DNA of 64,000 nt, taken from NCBI RefSeq assembly GCF_008704855.1, contig NZ_CP023691.1, positions 682,001 through 746,000 of the forward strand, written 5' to 3'. The stretch comes from Streptomyces platensis (GTDB lineage: Bacteria > Actinomycetota > Actinomycetes > Streptomycetales > Streptomycetaceae). Every line of letters begins with the position of its first letter. The first letter of the stretch is position 1. Made by a program: the position numbers and the translations under genes. The notes below the pieces were generated by a model. The model ran no database searches. It had not been told where the DNA came from and saw nothing but the letters and a program-made list of their open reading frames with translations. Shown in pieces: positions 24,391 through 32,589 of the stretch.

Positions 24391-26574
24391 ATGTCCCTTC
24401 AGTCGGATCGCCTCGACGCGGTCGCCGCACATCCCGGGTCCCCGCCTCGCCGGAGCGAGGAGTACGAGGATCTCTTCGATCAGGCTCCGGTGATCTTTGC
24501 TGCGCTGAGCGGCCCGGCCCATCTGCTGGAGGCGGCGAATCCGGCGTTCTTCGAGGCCATCGGAGGCGACCGCGGACGTGGCGAGGTGCCGATCGGCGAG
24601 CTGATTCCCGAGCTGGCTCCGCAGGGCGTCCTGGACCGGCTCGACGCGGTGTACCGCACCGGCACCGCGTACCGGGCCCGCGCGGCGCGGCTGGTGCTCG
24701 GGCCGCCAGGGGCGGAGCGGGAGGGGTTCTTCGACTTCACCTACGAGCCGCGCCGGGACGCGCTCGGCCGGATCGACGGGGTGGTCGTGATCGCGGTGGA
24801 GACCACCGCCTTCCACCACGCGCAGCTCCTCGCGGCGGAACAGCGCCTCCTGCTGGAGCAGATCGCGAGCGACGCCCCACTGGGCGAGATCCTCACCGGC
24901 ATGGCGCGGGCGATCGAGGAGCTGTCCCCGGAACTGATCGTCTCGGTGCTGCTCACCGATCCCGACGGCACCCATCTGCTGCACGGCACCGGCCCGAGCC
25001 TGCCCGCCTTCTACAACGACGCCATCGACGGCATCGCCATCGGTCCGGATGTCGGCTCCTGCGGGACGGCCGCCTATCTCCGCGAGCCGGTGATCGTCAC
25101 CGATATCGCCACCGACAGCCGGTGGAAGGACTACCGCGACCTGGCCGCGCGGGCCGATGTCGCGGCGTGCTGGTCCACCCCGATCATGGGGACGGACGAC
25201 CGGCTGCTGGGCACCTTCGCGATGTACCACCGCGCCCCCAAGGCCCCCGCGGACAAGGACGTGGCCCTCAGCGGTGCGTTCGCCCGTATTGCCGCGCTGG
25301 CCATCGAGCGCCACCAGGCCCTTGAGGCGGAGCGCGCCGCCCAGGAGCGGGAGAAGGCGGTCCGGGACGACCTGGCCTTCGTGTTGGAGGCCAGTACGGC
25401 CATCACCCGTGAACCGCACTACGGCGACTGTCTGCAATGCCTGGCCCGGCTGACCGTGCCGGCCCTGGCGCCGCTGTGCACGGTCCATGTGCTGGAGGAC
25501 GGCCGGACCCGGCGGATCGCCGTGGCCGCCGCCACCCCGGCCGACGAGGAGCTGCTCGCCGCGCCCGGCATGCAGGAGGAGGTCGACCGGGCGGTGCGCC
25601 GGGTCCTGGCGTCCGGCATGACGGAGACGGACCACGCCGATGTCGCACGCGGCGGCCGCCCCGCGCTGCCCGGCGTCACCGATTACGCCTCCGTGCCGCT
25701 GGGCGCCCGCGGCCGTACCTTCGGCGTCCTGACCCTCCTGGCCACCGGCCCGCCCCTGGACGGCCATGCCATCGCCCTCGCCGAGGAGCTGGCCCGCCGG
25801 GCCGCGTCCAGCGCGGACAACGCCCACCAGTTCACCGACCGCGTCCGGCTGGCCCGCGACCTCCAGGCCGGTCTGCTGCCTCCCGAGCTGCCCAGGATTC
25901 CCGGCGCCGATCTGGCGGCGTCCTACCACCCCGCCGGTGAAGGGCTCGACGTCGGCGGCGACTTCTACGATGTCTTCCCGCTCCCCAACCACCGCTGGGC
26001 GCTGATGATCGGCGATGTGTGCGGGCGCGGCGCCCTGGCCGCCACCACCACCGGCATGGTCCGCCACACCGCCCGCGCCGCGGCGCGGCTGCTGCACGAC
26101 CCGGTGGCCGTGGTCGCCGCCATCAACGACGCACTGACCGAAGGCCTCGTCGGCGAGGACTTCTTCGTCTCGCTCGTCTACGGCGAGCTGCGGCACACCG
26201 CCTCGCACCTCACGCTGGACCTGATCCGCGCCGGCCATGTCCCCCCGCTCGTCCGGCGCGCCGACGGCGCGGTCGAACAGGTCACCCCGTCGGGCCTGCT
26301 GCTGGGTGTGGCCCCCGCCTTCGACGGCCGCGTGTGCCGGGTCGACCTCTTCCCGGGCGACAGCCTGGTCCTGGTCACCGACGGCATCACCGAGGCCCGC
26401 TCCGCCGCCGGCGAGTTCTTCGACGAGCACCGCCTGGCCGCGGCCCTCCACGCGCGGCGCACCGCGTCCGCCGGCGCCGCCGCTCTCGTCGAGTCCGTCA
26501 ATGCCGCGGTGACCGCCTTCGCGGGCCCGTCCACCCCCGACGACCAGGCCACTCTGGTCCTCACCGCCACCTGA
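24391..26574 (+). CDS. PAS/GAF sensor with SpoIIE-type PP2C phosphatase domain
   Basis: A 727-aa protein. PAS domain about 28-160 (LFDQAPVIFAALSGPAHLLEAANPAF). First GAF domain about 170-320 (GSCGTAAYLREPVIVTDIATDSRW). Second GAF domain about 335-490. SpoIIE/PP2C phosphatase domain about 500-725 with metal-binding GGDFYDVF, MIGDVCGRG, LVTDGITEAR and the terminal DDQATLVL. Such proteins dephosphorylate anti-anti-sigma (STAS) partners in stress and development circuits. No HATPase domain is present, unlike two of the three other phosphatases in the window. The ATG at 24391 is the first one after the purine-rich GGGAGAG. Confidence 0.9.
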   Translation: MSLQSDRLDAVAAHPGSPPRRSEEYEDLFDQAPVIFAALSGPAHLLEAANPAFFEAIGGDRGRGEVPIGELIPELAPQGVLDRLDAVYRTGTAYRARAARLVLGPPGAEREGFFDFTYEPRRDALGRIDGVVVIAVETTAFHHAQLLAAEQRLLLEQIASDAPLGEILTGMARAIEELSPELIVSVLLTDPDGTHLLHGTGPSLPAFYNDAIDGIAIGPDVGSCGTAAYLREPVIVTDIATDSRWKDYRDLAARADVAACWSTPIMGTDDRLLGTFAMYHRAPKAPADKDVALSGAFARIAALAIERHQALEAERAAQEREKAVRDDLAFVLEASTAITREPHYGDCLQCLARLTVPALAPLCTVHVLEDGRTRRIAVAAATPADEELLAAPGMQEEVDRAVRRVLASGMTETDHADVARGGRPALPGVTDYASVPLGARGRTFGVLTLLATGPPLDGHAIALAEELARRAASSADNAHQFTDRVRLARDLQAGLLPPELPRIPGADLAASYHPAGEGLDVGGDFYDVFPLPNHRWALMIGDVCGRGALAATTTGMVRHTARAAARLLHDPVAVVAAINDALTEGLVGEDFFVSLVYGELRHTASHLTLDLIRAGHVPPLVRRADGAVEQVTPSGLLLGVAPAFDGRVCRVDLFPGDSLVLVTDGITEARSAAGEFFDEHRLAAALHARRTASAGAAALVESVNAAVTAFAGPSTPDDQATLVLTAT

Positions 26575-26691
26575 CCGCTCCGGCACACCCGGCACCGAAC
26601 GATGAGCACGCAACGCCGTCCGGCGCACACGGGATCGCCCAATGCGCCCGCGCCCCTGCCCTTCTCCGGTGAACCTGCCTATTTTGGCCTC

Positions 26692-27873
26692 ATGGACAGC
26701 GCGCCGCGTGAGACCCCCGACGACGACCGCAACCCGCTGCACCTGCTCTCCCTCGACGCACTGCGCCGGCGTACGAGCATGAAGTGGCGGACCTACCCGG
26801 AGGATGTGCTGCCGCTGTGGGTGGCGGAGATGGACGTGCCGCTGGCCGCGCCGGTCGCCCGGGCGATCACGGACGCGGTCGCGCTTGGCGACACCGGTTA
26901 TCCGACGGGGACCGCGTACGCCGGGGCGCTCGCCGACTTCGCCCGCACCCGGTGGGGCTGGGACGGGCTCGCCGTGGAGCGCGCGGCGATCGTGCCGGAC
27001 GTGATGCTGGGCATCGTCGAGATGCTTAAGCTGATCACCGGGCCGGGCGCCCCGGTGGTCGTCAACTGCCCTGTCTACCCGCCCTTCTACCAGTTCGTGA
27101 CGCATATGGACCGGCGCGTGGTGGAGGCACCGCTGGGCGGTGATCTGCGGATCGACTTCGCCGCGCTGGAGGAGGCGTTCCGGCATGCCACCACGGGCGG
27201 CGGCCGGGCCGCGTACCTGCTGTGCAGCCCGCACAATCCCACCGGCACCGTGCACAGCGCCGAGGAGCTGACCGCCGTCGCGGCGCTGGCGGACCGGTAC
27301 GGCATCCGGGTCGTCGCCGACGAGATCCATGCGCCCGTGGTGGCACACGACACCGCCTTCGTGCCCTATCTGAGCGTGCCCGGGGCGGAGAACGGGCTTG
27401 CGCTGATGTCGGCCTCCAAGGCGTGGAATCTGGCCGGTCTCAAGGCCGCGGTCGCCGTGGCCGGGCCCGCCGCGGCCGACGATCTGGCCCGCCTCCCGGA
27501 GGAGGTCAGCCACGGCCCCAGCCACCTCGGCATCATCGCCCACACCGCCGCCCTGCGGGACGGCCGCGACTGGCTCGACGCGGTGCGCGCCGGGATCGAC
27601 GACAACCGCCGGCTGCTCGCGGAGCTGCTGGCCGACCGGCTCCCCCAGGTCCGCTACCGCCCCGCCGCCGGGACCTATCTCGCCTGGCTCGACTGCCGCC
27701 CGCTGAATCTTGGTGACGACCCCGCGGCGGCCTTTCTCGCCCGCGGCCGGGTGGCCCTCAGTCCCGGTACGAGCTTCGGCACCGGCGGCGCCGGCCACGT
27801 CCGGCTCAACCTGGCGACCTCACCCGGTCTGCTCACCGAGGCGGTACGGCGGATGGCCGCGGCGGTGGACTGA
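26692..27873 (+). CDS. PatB/MalY-type PLP-dependent aminotransferase or cystathionine beta-lyase
   Basis: A 393-aa fold-type I PLP enzyme. It has the N-terminal [21 protein letters not shown] of the PatB/MalY group, the Asn/Pro-rich [12 protein letters not shown] (residues about 180), [11 protein letters not shown], and the PLP-lysine motif [12 protein letters not shown]. Members cleave cystathionine or related C-S bonds, or act as aminotransferases. I prefer the ATG at 26692. TATTTT lies 6 bases upstream, so the mRNA may be leaderless. An earlier ATG at 26602 adds 30 low-complexity residues without an RBS. Confidence 0.87.
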   Translation: MDSAPRETPDDDRNPLHLLSLDALRRRTSMKWRTYPEDVLPLWVAEMDVPLAAPVARAITDAVALGDTGYPTGTAYAGALADFARTRWGWDGLAVERAAIVPDVMLGIVEMLKLITGPGAPVVVNCPVYPPFYQFVTHMDRRVVEAPLGGDLRIDFAALEEAFRHATTGGGRAAYLLCSPHNPTGTVHSAEELTAVAALADRYGIRVVADEIHAPVVAHDTAFVPYLSVPGAENGLALMSASKAWNLAGLKAAVAVAGPAAADDLARLPEEVSHGPSHLGIIAHTAALRDGRDWLDAVRAGIDDNRRLLAELLADRLPQVRYRPAAGTYLAWLDCRPLNLGDDPAAAFLARGRVALSPGTSFGTGGAGHVRLNLATSPGLLTEAVRRMAAAVD

Positions 27874-27981
27874 CGAGGAGCGGGGGCCGCCCGGTCCGCT
27901 CTGCCCCGCGTCTGGTGGCCGGCGAGCGCCCTGATCCGGCGGCCCCGTCCCTCGCGCCCCCGCTGTCACACCTTGCGGGAA

Positions 27982-27996
27982 TCCCATTCATTAGGA
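27982..27996. promoter_or_regulatory. Candidate IclR operator upstream of the iclR-type gene
   Basis: The 15-mer TCCCATTCATTAGGA, imperfectly symmetric, 145 bases before the iclR start. A near-identical site lies at 30063-30077 upstream of the facing hydrolase gene, so it is probably a shared operator. Confidence 0.6.
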
Positions 27997-28141
27997 CATG
28001 ATCTCGTTCATTGCGGGGATCCGGGGCGCGGCGACGGCTGTGCGGCACGGGCAACTCCCCCTGACAGCGCCGGAATCGGGTCGGTAGGGTCACTCGACCA
28101 GTCGGATCCGAAGCGCGTTACCGGAAGGGCCGAGGACGACG

Positions 28142-29005
28142 ATGAGCGAGTCAGTGGCGCCGGGCACCGGCCGGAACTCCGGGGGCGGGAGTCCGGGCGA
28201 GCGGGCCGCGGGCGCACTGGACCGGGGGCTGGCGATCCTGACCCATGTGGCCGGGAACCGCGGTGTCTCGACTCCGGAGATCGCCCAGGCGCTGGGGCTG
28301 ACCCGGAGCACGGCCTACCGTCTCGTCGACCGCCTGGAGGAGCAGGGCTGGCTGACCCACACCCCGGCCGCGGGGCAATGGCAGTTGGGGCCGACGGCGG
28401 TCCGGCTGGCGTCCGCGGCGGTGACCTCGACCAATCTGCGCGACACCGCGGCGCCCGCGCTGCGCAAGCTCGCCGAGCTCACCCAGGAAACCGTCAGCCT
28501 CGGCGTGCCCAACGGCCTGACCATGGTGTTCGTCCACCGCGAGCGCGGCACCCGGCCGGCCGTGGTGACCGCGGAGCCGGGCGCCTCCCGCCCCCTGCAC
28601 TCCAGCTCGCTGGGCCGCGCCTATCTGGCCGCGCTGCCGCCGCAGAAGCTGGAGGACACCCTGATCGAGCTGGTCCGCGACCCGACGTCCCCGGTGTCCG
28701 CGGCCACCGTCTCGGAGGTGCATGCCGAGGTCGAGCGCACCCGGGAGCGTGGCTGGGCCCAGGATCTGCGGGACTTCGACGAGTCGAGCTGCTGCTGCGG
28801 CGCCGCCGTCTACGACCACACCGGGATGCCGGTCGCCTGCATCAGCGTGGCCGGTGTGGCCGAACGGATGGCGCCGCTGGTGCCGACCTACGGACCGGTG
28901 GTGGCGCAGGTGTGCCGGGAACTCTCGTCGGCGCTGGGTTACGTGCCGCCCGGGGCCCAGGGCGCGTCCGCAGCGTCCCGCCCTGAGGTGAACGACCCCC
29001 TCTAA
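28142..29005 (+). CDS. IclR-family transcriptional regulator
   Basis: A 287-aa protein. Winged helix-turn-helix at residues about 22-90 (ALDRGLAILTHVAGNRGVST, then ALGLTRSTAYRLVDRLEEQG). The IclR effector-binding domain covers about 95-270 (ETVSLGVPNG, then RPLHSSSLGRAYLA, then SCCCGAAVYDHTGMPVACIS). IclR proteins usually respond to a catabolic substrate. It converges on the FAH-family hydrolase with a 4-base overlap of stop regions. The shared upstream motif suggests it controls that gene and itself. Confidence 0.92.
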   Translation: MSESVAPGTGRNSGGGSPGERAAGALDRGLAILTHVAGNRGVSTPEIAQALGLTRSTAYRLVDRLEEQGWLTHTPAAGQWQLGPTAVRLASAAVTSTNLRDTAAPALRKLAELTQETVSLGVPNGLTMVFVHRERGTRPAVVTAEPGASRPLHSSSLGRAYLAALPPQKLEDTLIELVRDPTSPVSAATVSEVHAEVERTRERGWAQDLRDFDESSCCCGAAVYDHTGMPVACISVAGVAERMAPLVPTYGPVVAQVCRELSSALGYVPPGAQGASAASRPEVNDPL

Positions 29006-29859
29006 GGCACGGCGACGCACTCCCCGGCACCCTCGGGCACGGTGCTGCGCACCGGGTTGGTCAGCCGCCCGATTCCCTCCACCTCCGACTCCAGCAGATC
29101 GCCCGGCCGCAGGGCACGCGGCGGCCGCATGTAGTCGCCGCTGCCCGCCGGGGTCCCGGTCAGCACGACATCACCGGGCCGCAGGGTGAAGAACCGGCTG
29201 AGATAGGCGATCAGCGCCGGGACGCCGAAGACCATGTCGGCCGTCGAACCGTCCTGCACCGTCTCGCCGTTGACCCGGGTGCGGATCCGCAGCCGCTGCG
29301 GGTCCGGTATCTCATCGGCCGTGACCAGCACCGGCCCGAAGGGGCAGAAGGTGTCCAGACCCTTGCCCCGCAGCCACTGTCCGTCGCGCTCCTGCAGATC
29401 GCGGGCGGAGATGTCGTTGGCGACGGTGTAGCCGAAGACGTACCGCAGCGCGTCCGCCTCGGAGACCTGCCGGGCCTCGGTGCCGATGATGACCGCCAAC
29501 TCCGTTTCCCAGTCGACACGTTGGGTGAGATCCGGATCGATGACGACCGCCTCGCCACTGCCGATGACGCTGGAGGAGAGCTTGGGGAAGAGGCAGGGCT
29601 CGGCGGGGCGTTCCCTGCCCCGCTCCTGGAGGGCGTCCCGGTAGTTCAGCCCGACTCCGTACAGCGCTCCCGGCCGGTACGGCAGGGCCGGCACGAGGTC
29701 GGTCCCGGTGGGCAGTTGGCCCCACGACCACGGCAGAGTGCCGCCGGCGATGACCTCCGCCAGGGAGATATAGGGCGGTGCCAGCCGCCAGGGGTCCTGC
29801 GGGGCCAGCCGGCCGGCGAGCCGGTCGCGCCCCTGATGGATGAGGGTGGCCAGATACAT
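29002..29859 (-). CDS. Fumarylacetoacetate-hydrolase family protein
   Basis: A 285-aa protein of the FAH superfamily. It has YGVGLNYRDALQERG, the DWETELAVIIGTEAR metal-binding segment (Asp/Glu ligands), FGYTVANDISARDLQ, the GKGLDTFCPFGPVL loop and VVLTGTPAGSG. Members hydrolyse or decarboxylate acylpyruvates and related 2-oxoacids in aromatic or sugar catabolism. The precise substrate is unknown. RBS GGAGAG precedes the ATG at 29859. The IclR neighbour implies substrate-induced expression. Confidence 0.9.
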   Translation of the reverse strand: MYLATLIHQGRDRLAGRLAPQDPWRLAPPYISLAEVIAGGTLPWSWGQLPTGTDLVPALPYRPGALYGVGLNYRDALQERGRERPAEPCLFPKLSSSVIGSGEAVVIDPDLTQRVDWETELAVIIGTEARQVSEADALRYVFGYTVANDISARDLQERDGQWLRGKGLDTFCPFGPVLVTADEIPDPQRLRIRTRVNGETVQDGSTADMVFGVPALIAYLSRFFTLRPGDVVLTGTPAGSGDYMRPPRALRPGDLLESEVEGIGRLTNPVRSTVPEGAGECVAVP

Positions 29860-29961
29860 GGGGCTCTCCAGGGCGGTACGGCGCCCCGTCGCGGGTGGTG
29901 CGGCGGGGCACTCGGCAGATGTGGCGGAAGCGTTCGGAGTGGGGCAGCACCCCGTACACGC

Positions 29962-30036
29962 CTATGAGGCCGGGCACCGTGCGTTCGGAAAAGCGGGATC
30001 CGCATCTCGGCCCCGTCCCTGGGCGGTCCGTGACAT
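29962..30036 (-). CDS. Possible 24-aa leader ORF upstream of the FAH gene
   Basis: An ATG at 30036 preceded by an excellent GAGGAG (30043-30048, 6-base spacing) opens only 24 codons (MSRTAQGRGRDADPAF then PNARCPAS). It lies just downstream of the putative IclR site and 102 bases before the hydrolase start. It could be a leader peptide, a mis-start, or the stump of a lost gene. Confidence 0.3.
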   Translation of the reverse strand: MSRTAQGRGRDADPAFPNARCPAS

Positions 30037-30062
30037 GATTTACTCCTCAACAACAAGGCGTA

Positions 30063-30077
30063 TCCCATTAATTGGGA
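30063..30077. promoter_or_regulatory. Candidate IclR operator upstream of the FAH-family gene
   Basis: TCCCATTAATTGGGA, matching the element at 27982-27996 at 13 of 15 positions, with TCCCA/TGGGA arms. It lies about 205 bases upstream of the hydrolase start and just upstream of the small leader ORF. Confidence 0.6.
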
Positions 30078-30282
30078 CTCGACACCATCCAGTGAGACGC
30101 AGTGAGCTGACCGTACGGGAGACCACCCGTCGGCCGCAACGACCGGATCCCCTGGAAATGCGGGGAAGGCACGGCGGCCGGACGACGCCACGGCGGAGGG
30201 CGGGCCAAGGTCCGGGACCGTTCGGCATCGCCGGTGGCCGGGGCCGTCACCGGCCGTTCCGCGCAGCACCCTTGAGGCCGTT

Positions 30283-30317
30283 TTGGCGTGCGGGGCGTTT
30301 CTCCATACGATCCGGCA
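30283..30317 (+). promoter_or_regulatory. Leaderless promoter of the vWA-protein operon
   Basis: TTGGCG (30283-30288), a 17-bp spacer, TACGAT (30306-30311), then 6 bases to the ATG at 30318. The expected transcription start coincides with the start codon, and there is no Shine-Dalgarno sequence. Confidence 0.65.
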
Positions 30318-31592
30318 ATGATCACAAGAAAACGGCTGGCGGCCGGGGTGTGCGGCCTGCTCGCCGCGATAGCCGTCGGGCTGCTCCCCACACCTGCCGT
30401 CGCCGGTGAACCGGCGGCGAAGTCTTCCCCCAAGGTCGAGTTGACGCTCGATGTCAGCGGCTCGATGCGGGCCCGGGACATCGACGGGCAGAGCCGGATG
30501 GCCGCCGCGAAGCAGGCGTTCAACGAGGTGCTGGACGCCGTGCCGGACGATGTCCAGCTCGGCATCCGCACCCTCGGCGCCAACTACCGTGGCGAGGACC
30601 GGAAGGTCGGCTGCAAGGACACCCGGCAGCTCTACCCGGTCGGACCGCTCGACCGGACCGAGGCGAAGACCGCGGTGGCCACCCTCGCGCCCACCGGCTG
30701 GACGCCCATCGGGCCCGCCCTGCTGGGCGCGGCCGACGACCTCAAGGGCGGCGACGCGACCCGCCGGATCGTCCTCATCACGGACGGCGAGGACACCTGC
30801 GCCCCGCTCGACCCCTGCCAGGTGGCTCGGGACATCGCGGCCAAGGGCATCCACCTCACCGTCGACACCCTCGGCCTGCTGCCGGACGCCAAGACCCGCA
30901 ACCAGCTGAGCTGTATCGCGGAGGCGACCGGCGGTACCTACACCTCGGTCCAGCACACCAAGGAACTCCGGGACCGCGTACACCAGTTGGTGGACCGCGC
31001 CGCCCGTCCCGTCGCCACACCGAAGCCGACCGAGGGTGCCCAGCAGTGCGCCGACGCCCCGGAGCTCAAGGCCGGTCTCTACAGCGACCGGGAGAAGTTC
31101 GCCGAGCACCGCTGGTACCGGGTGGCGGTCCGGCCCGGCCAGGAACTGCGGGCCTCGGTGAGCGTGGGCGCCGACCGCGCGGTCAACAACGACTACGGGG
31201 TCCTGCTGCGCGCCTCGACCGTGCACGGCCGGGAGATCGTCCGCGGTGCGGAGGCCGGCGACGGCCGTACCGATGTGATCTCTTCCGGGCTGCGCTATCC
31301 CAAGCCGCCGCTCGCGTCCTCGGACGATGCGGACAAGCCGGCGACGGAGACCGTCTGCCTCCAGGTCAGCAACTCCTTCTCGGCGCCCGCCTCGGTCAAG
31401 ACCGACCCGGGCCTGCCGGTCGAGCTGACCGTCGACCTGGTGGACGGCCCCGACGAGGCCTCCGACGCGGCCTTCTTCGGCCTCGGCCACGGCTGGTGGT
31501 ACCTGATCGCCCTGGTGCTCACGGGCCTGGCGGCCGGTCTGCTGTGGGGCTGGATCTCCCGTTGGCGTGTCACCGTCTGGAGGACCAACTGA
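30318..31592 (+). CDS. Secreted/membrane-anchored von Willebrand factor A domain protein
   Basis: A 424-aa protein. Signal peptide at 1-30 (ends TPAVAGEP). vWA domain about 38-225 with the MIDAS motif LDVSGSMR, the Thr of TPIGPALLGA and ITDGED. Residues about 240-375 are a beta-rich domain with Cys pairs. A transmembrane helix near the C-terminus (WWYLIALVLTGLAAGLLWGW) is followed by a short basic tail. It thus presents a metal-dependent adhesion domain outside the cell. Its ligand is unknown. The stop overlaps the next gene by one base (TGATG), so the two proteins are probably partners. Confidence 0.85.
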   Translation: MITRKRLAAGVCGLLAAIAVGLLPTPAVAGEPAAKSSPKVELTLDVSGSMRARDIDGQSRMAAAKQAFNEVLDAVPDDVQLGIRTLGANYRGEDRKVGCKDTRQLYPVGPLDRTEAKTAVATLAPTGWTPIGPALLGAADDLKGGDATRRIVLITDGEDTCAPLDPCQVARDIAAKGIHLTVDTLGLLPDAKTRNQLSCIAEATGGTYTSVQHTKELRDRVHQLVDRAARPVATPKPTEGAQQCADAPELKAGLYSDREKFAEHRWYRVAVRPGQELRASVSVGADRAVNNDYGVLLRASTVHGREIVRGAEAGDGRTDVISSGLRYPKPPLASSDDADKPATETVCLQVSNSFSAPASVKTDPGLPVELTVDLVDGPDEASDAAFFGLGHGWWYLIALVLTGLAAGLLWGWISRWRVTVWRTN

Positions 31593-32419
31593 TGCGCACC
31601 CTACGCACCCTGATGACGGCCGTGGTGGCGAGCGCGGGGCTCCTCGGCCTGGCGGGCACCGCCGTCGCCGACAGCCCCTCCCCCAGCACGAGTGCGAGCG
31701 CCGATGCGGAGGCAGCCGCTCCCACCGAGGCCGGCACCTCCTTCCGTACCGCGACCGCCATCAAGCCGGACCAGCGGGCCACGGCCAGCGCCTCCACCGG
31801 CGACTACCTCTACTGGGCGCTGCCCGTGGACGCGGGACAGCGCGCCACCGTGAAGGCCAAGGTGACGCTCCCGCAGGCCGCCCGGCACGGCGCCGCCACC
31901 TGGCAGCTCGATGTCTACGACGGGCTGCGCCGCCGCCAGTCATGTATGTACGGCGCGCAGACCAGGAAGGCGGCACCGGACGCCGGTTCCGTCGAACTGT
32001 CCTGCACCCTGCGCACGGTCCGCGCCTGGGCGGAACCGTGGGCGAACGACCCGCTGCCGGGCAGCTACTACATCCGGCTGACGGTCGTCGATCTGCCGAA
32101 GGACGACCTCGGCCTTCCGGTACGCGCCGAGATCGACGCCACCACGGCCGACATGGGCGGTGCCCACGCGGTGGACGGCAGCCTCGCCGCGCCCCTGGTG
32201 CCCGGCGCCACCACCGCGACACCACAGGCCGAGGAGAGCAGCGCACCCGAGGCCGCCGCGGCCCTCGGTGAACCGGACGGCGGCTGGTCCTCGGGCTGGT
32301 GGTCCGACCGCTGGATCTGGACCGCGGTGGGCGGGGTGCTCGCGGCCCTCGCCGGGATCGCCGGCTACCGCTTCACCCGGGGCTCCGGCCGCCCGTCCCA
32401 CCTGCCGCCGGGCGCCTGA
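31592..32419 (+). CDS. Secreted membrane-anchored protein, partner of the vWA protein
   Basis: A 275-aa protein with a signal peptide (residues 1-27), a Ser/Thr/Ala-rich linker, and a beta-rich domain of about 130 residues (FRTATAIKPDQRATASAS, then YLYWALPVDAGQRATVKAKV) resembling the second domain of its neighbour. An Ala/Glu-rich stalk and a C-terminal transmembrane helix (WIWTAVGGVLAALAGIAGY) with a basic tail follow. The common topology and the 1-base overlap with the vWA gene point to a two-protein cell-surface unit. No family name is recognised. Confidence 0.78.
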   Translation: MRTLRTLMTAVVASAGLLGLAGTAVADSPSPSTSASADAEAAAPTEAGTSFRTATAIKPDQRATASASTGDYLYWALPVDAGQRATVKAKVTLPQAARHGAATWQLDVYDGLRRRQSCMYGAQTRKAAPDAGSVELSCTLRTVRAWAEPWANDPLPGSYYIRLTVVDLPKDDLGLPVRAEIDATTADMGGAHAVDGSLAAPLVPGATTATPQAEESSAPEAAAALGEPDGGWSSGWWSDRWIWTAVGGVLAALAGIAGYRFTRGSGRPSHLPPGA

Positions 32420-32425
32420 CCGACC

Positions 32426-32458
32426 GGGGCGGCCGGGGCACCGTGCCGTGGCCGCCCC
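32426..32458. terminator. Hairpin terminator between convergent genes
   Basis: A 9-bp GC stem (32426-32434 with 32450-32458), with a TTTT run a few bases later on the plus strand. It closes the vWA operon and could act for the opposing DUF5685-type gene as well. Confidence 0.7.
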
Positions 32459-32524
32459 GCACCGGTTTTCTCCGGATGCGGGGAGCCGGTGGCGGCCGGC
32501 GACACCCCGCCGGCACTCAGCGGC

Positions 32525-32589
32525 CGCGGCCGGCAAGTCGCCCTCAGCGCTCAGTGACCCGCGGCCGGTAAGGCCCCGTCAGCGCTCAG
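32525..32589. repeat. Imperfect 30-bp direct duplication reaching into a stop codon
   Basis: Copies at 32525-32554 and 32560-32589 (26 of 30 bases match, starting CGCGGCCGG and ending TCAGCGCTCAG). The second copy includes the stop codon of the minus-strand Cys-rich gene. Confidence 0.75.

Noticed and set aside
24025..27798. Minus-strand frame of over 1200 codons opposite the phosphatase and aminotransferase genes
   Set aside because: Its real part is only the GNAT gene below 24024. The rest mirrors two plus-strand genes with unmistakable domains.
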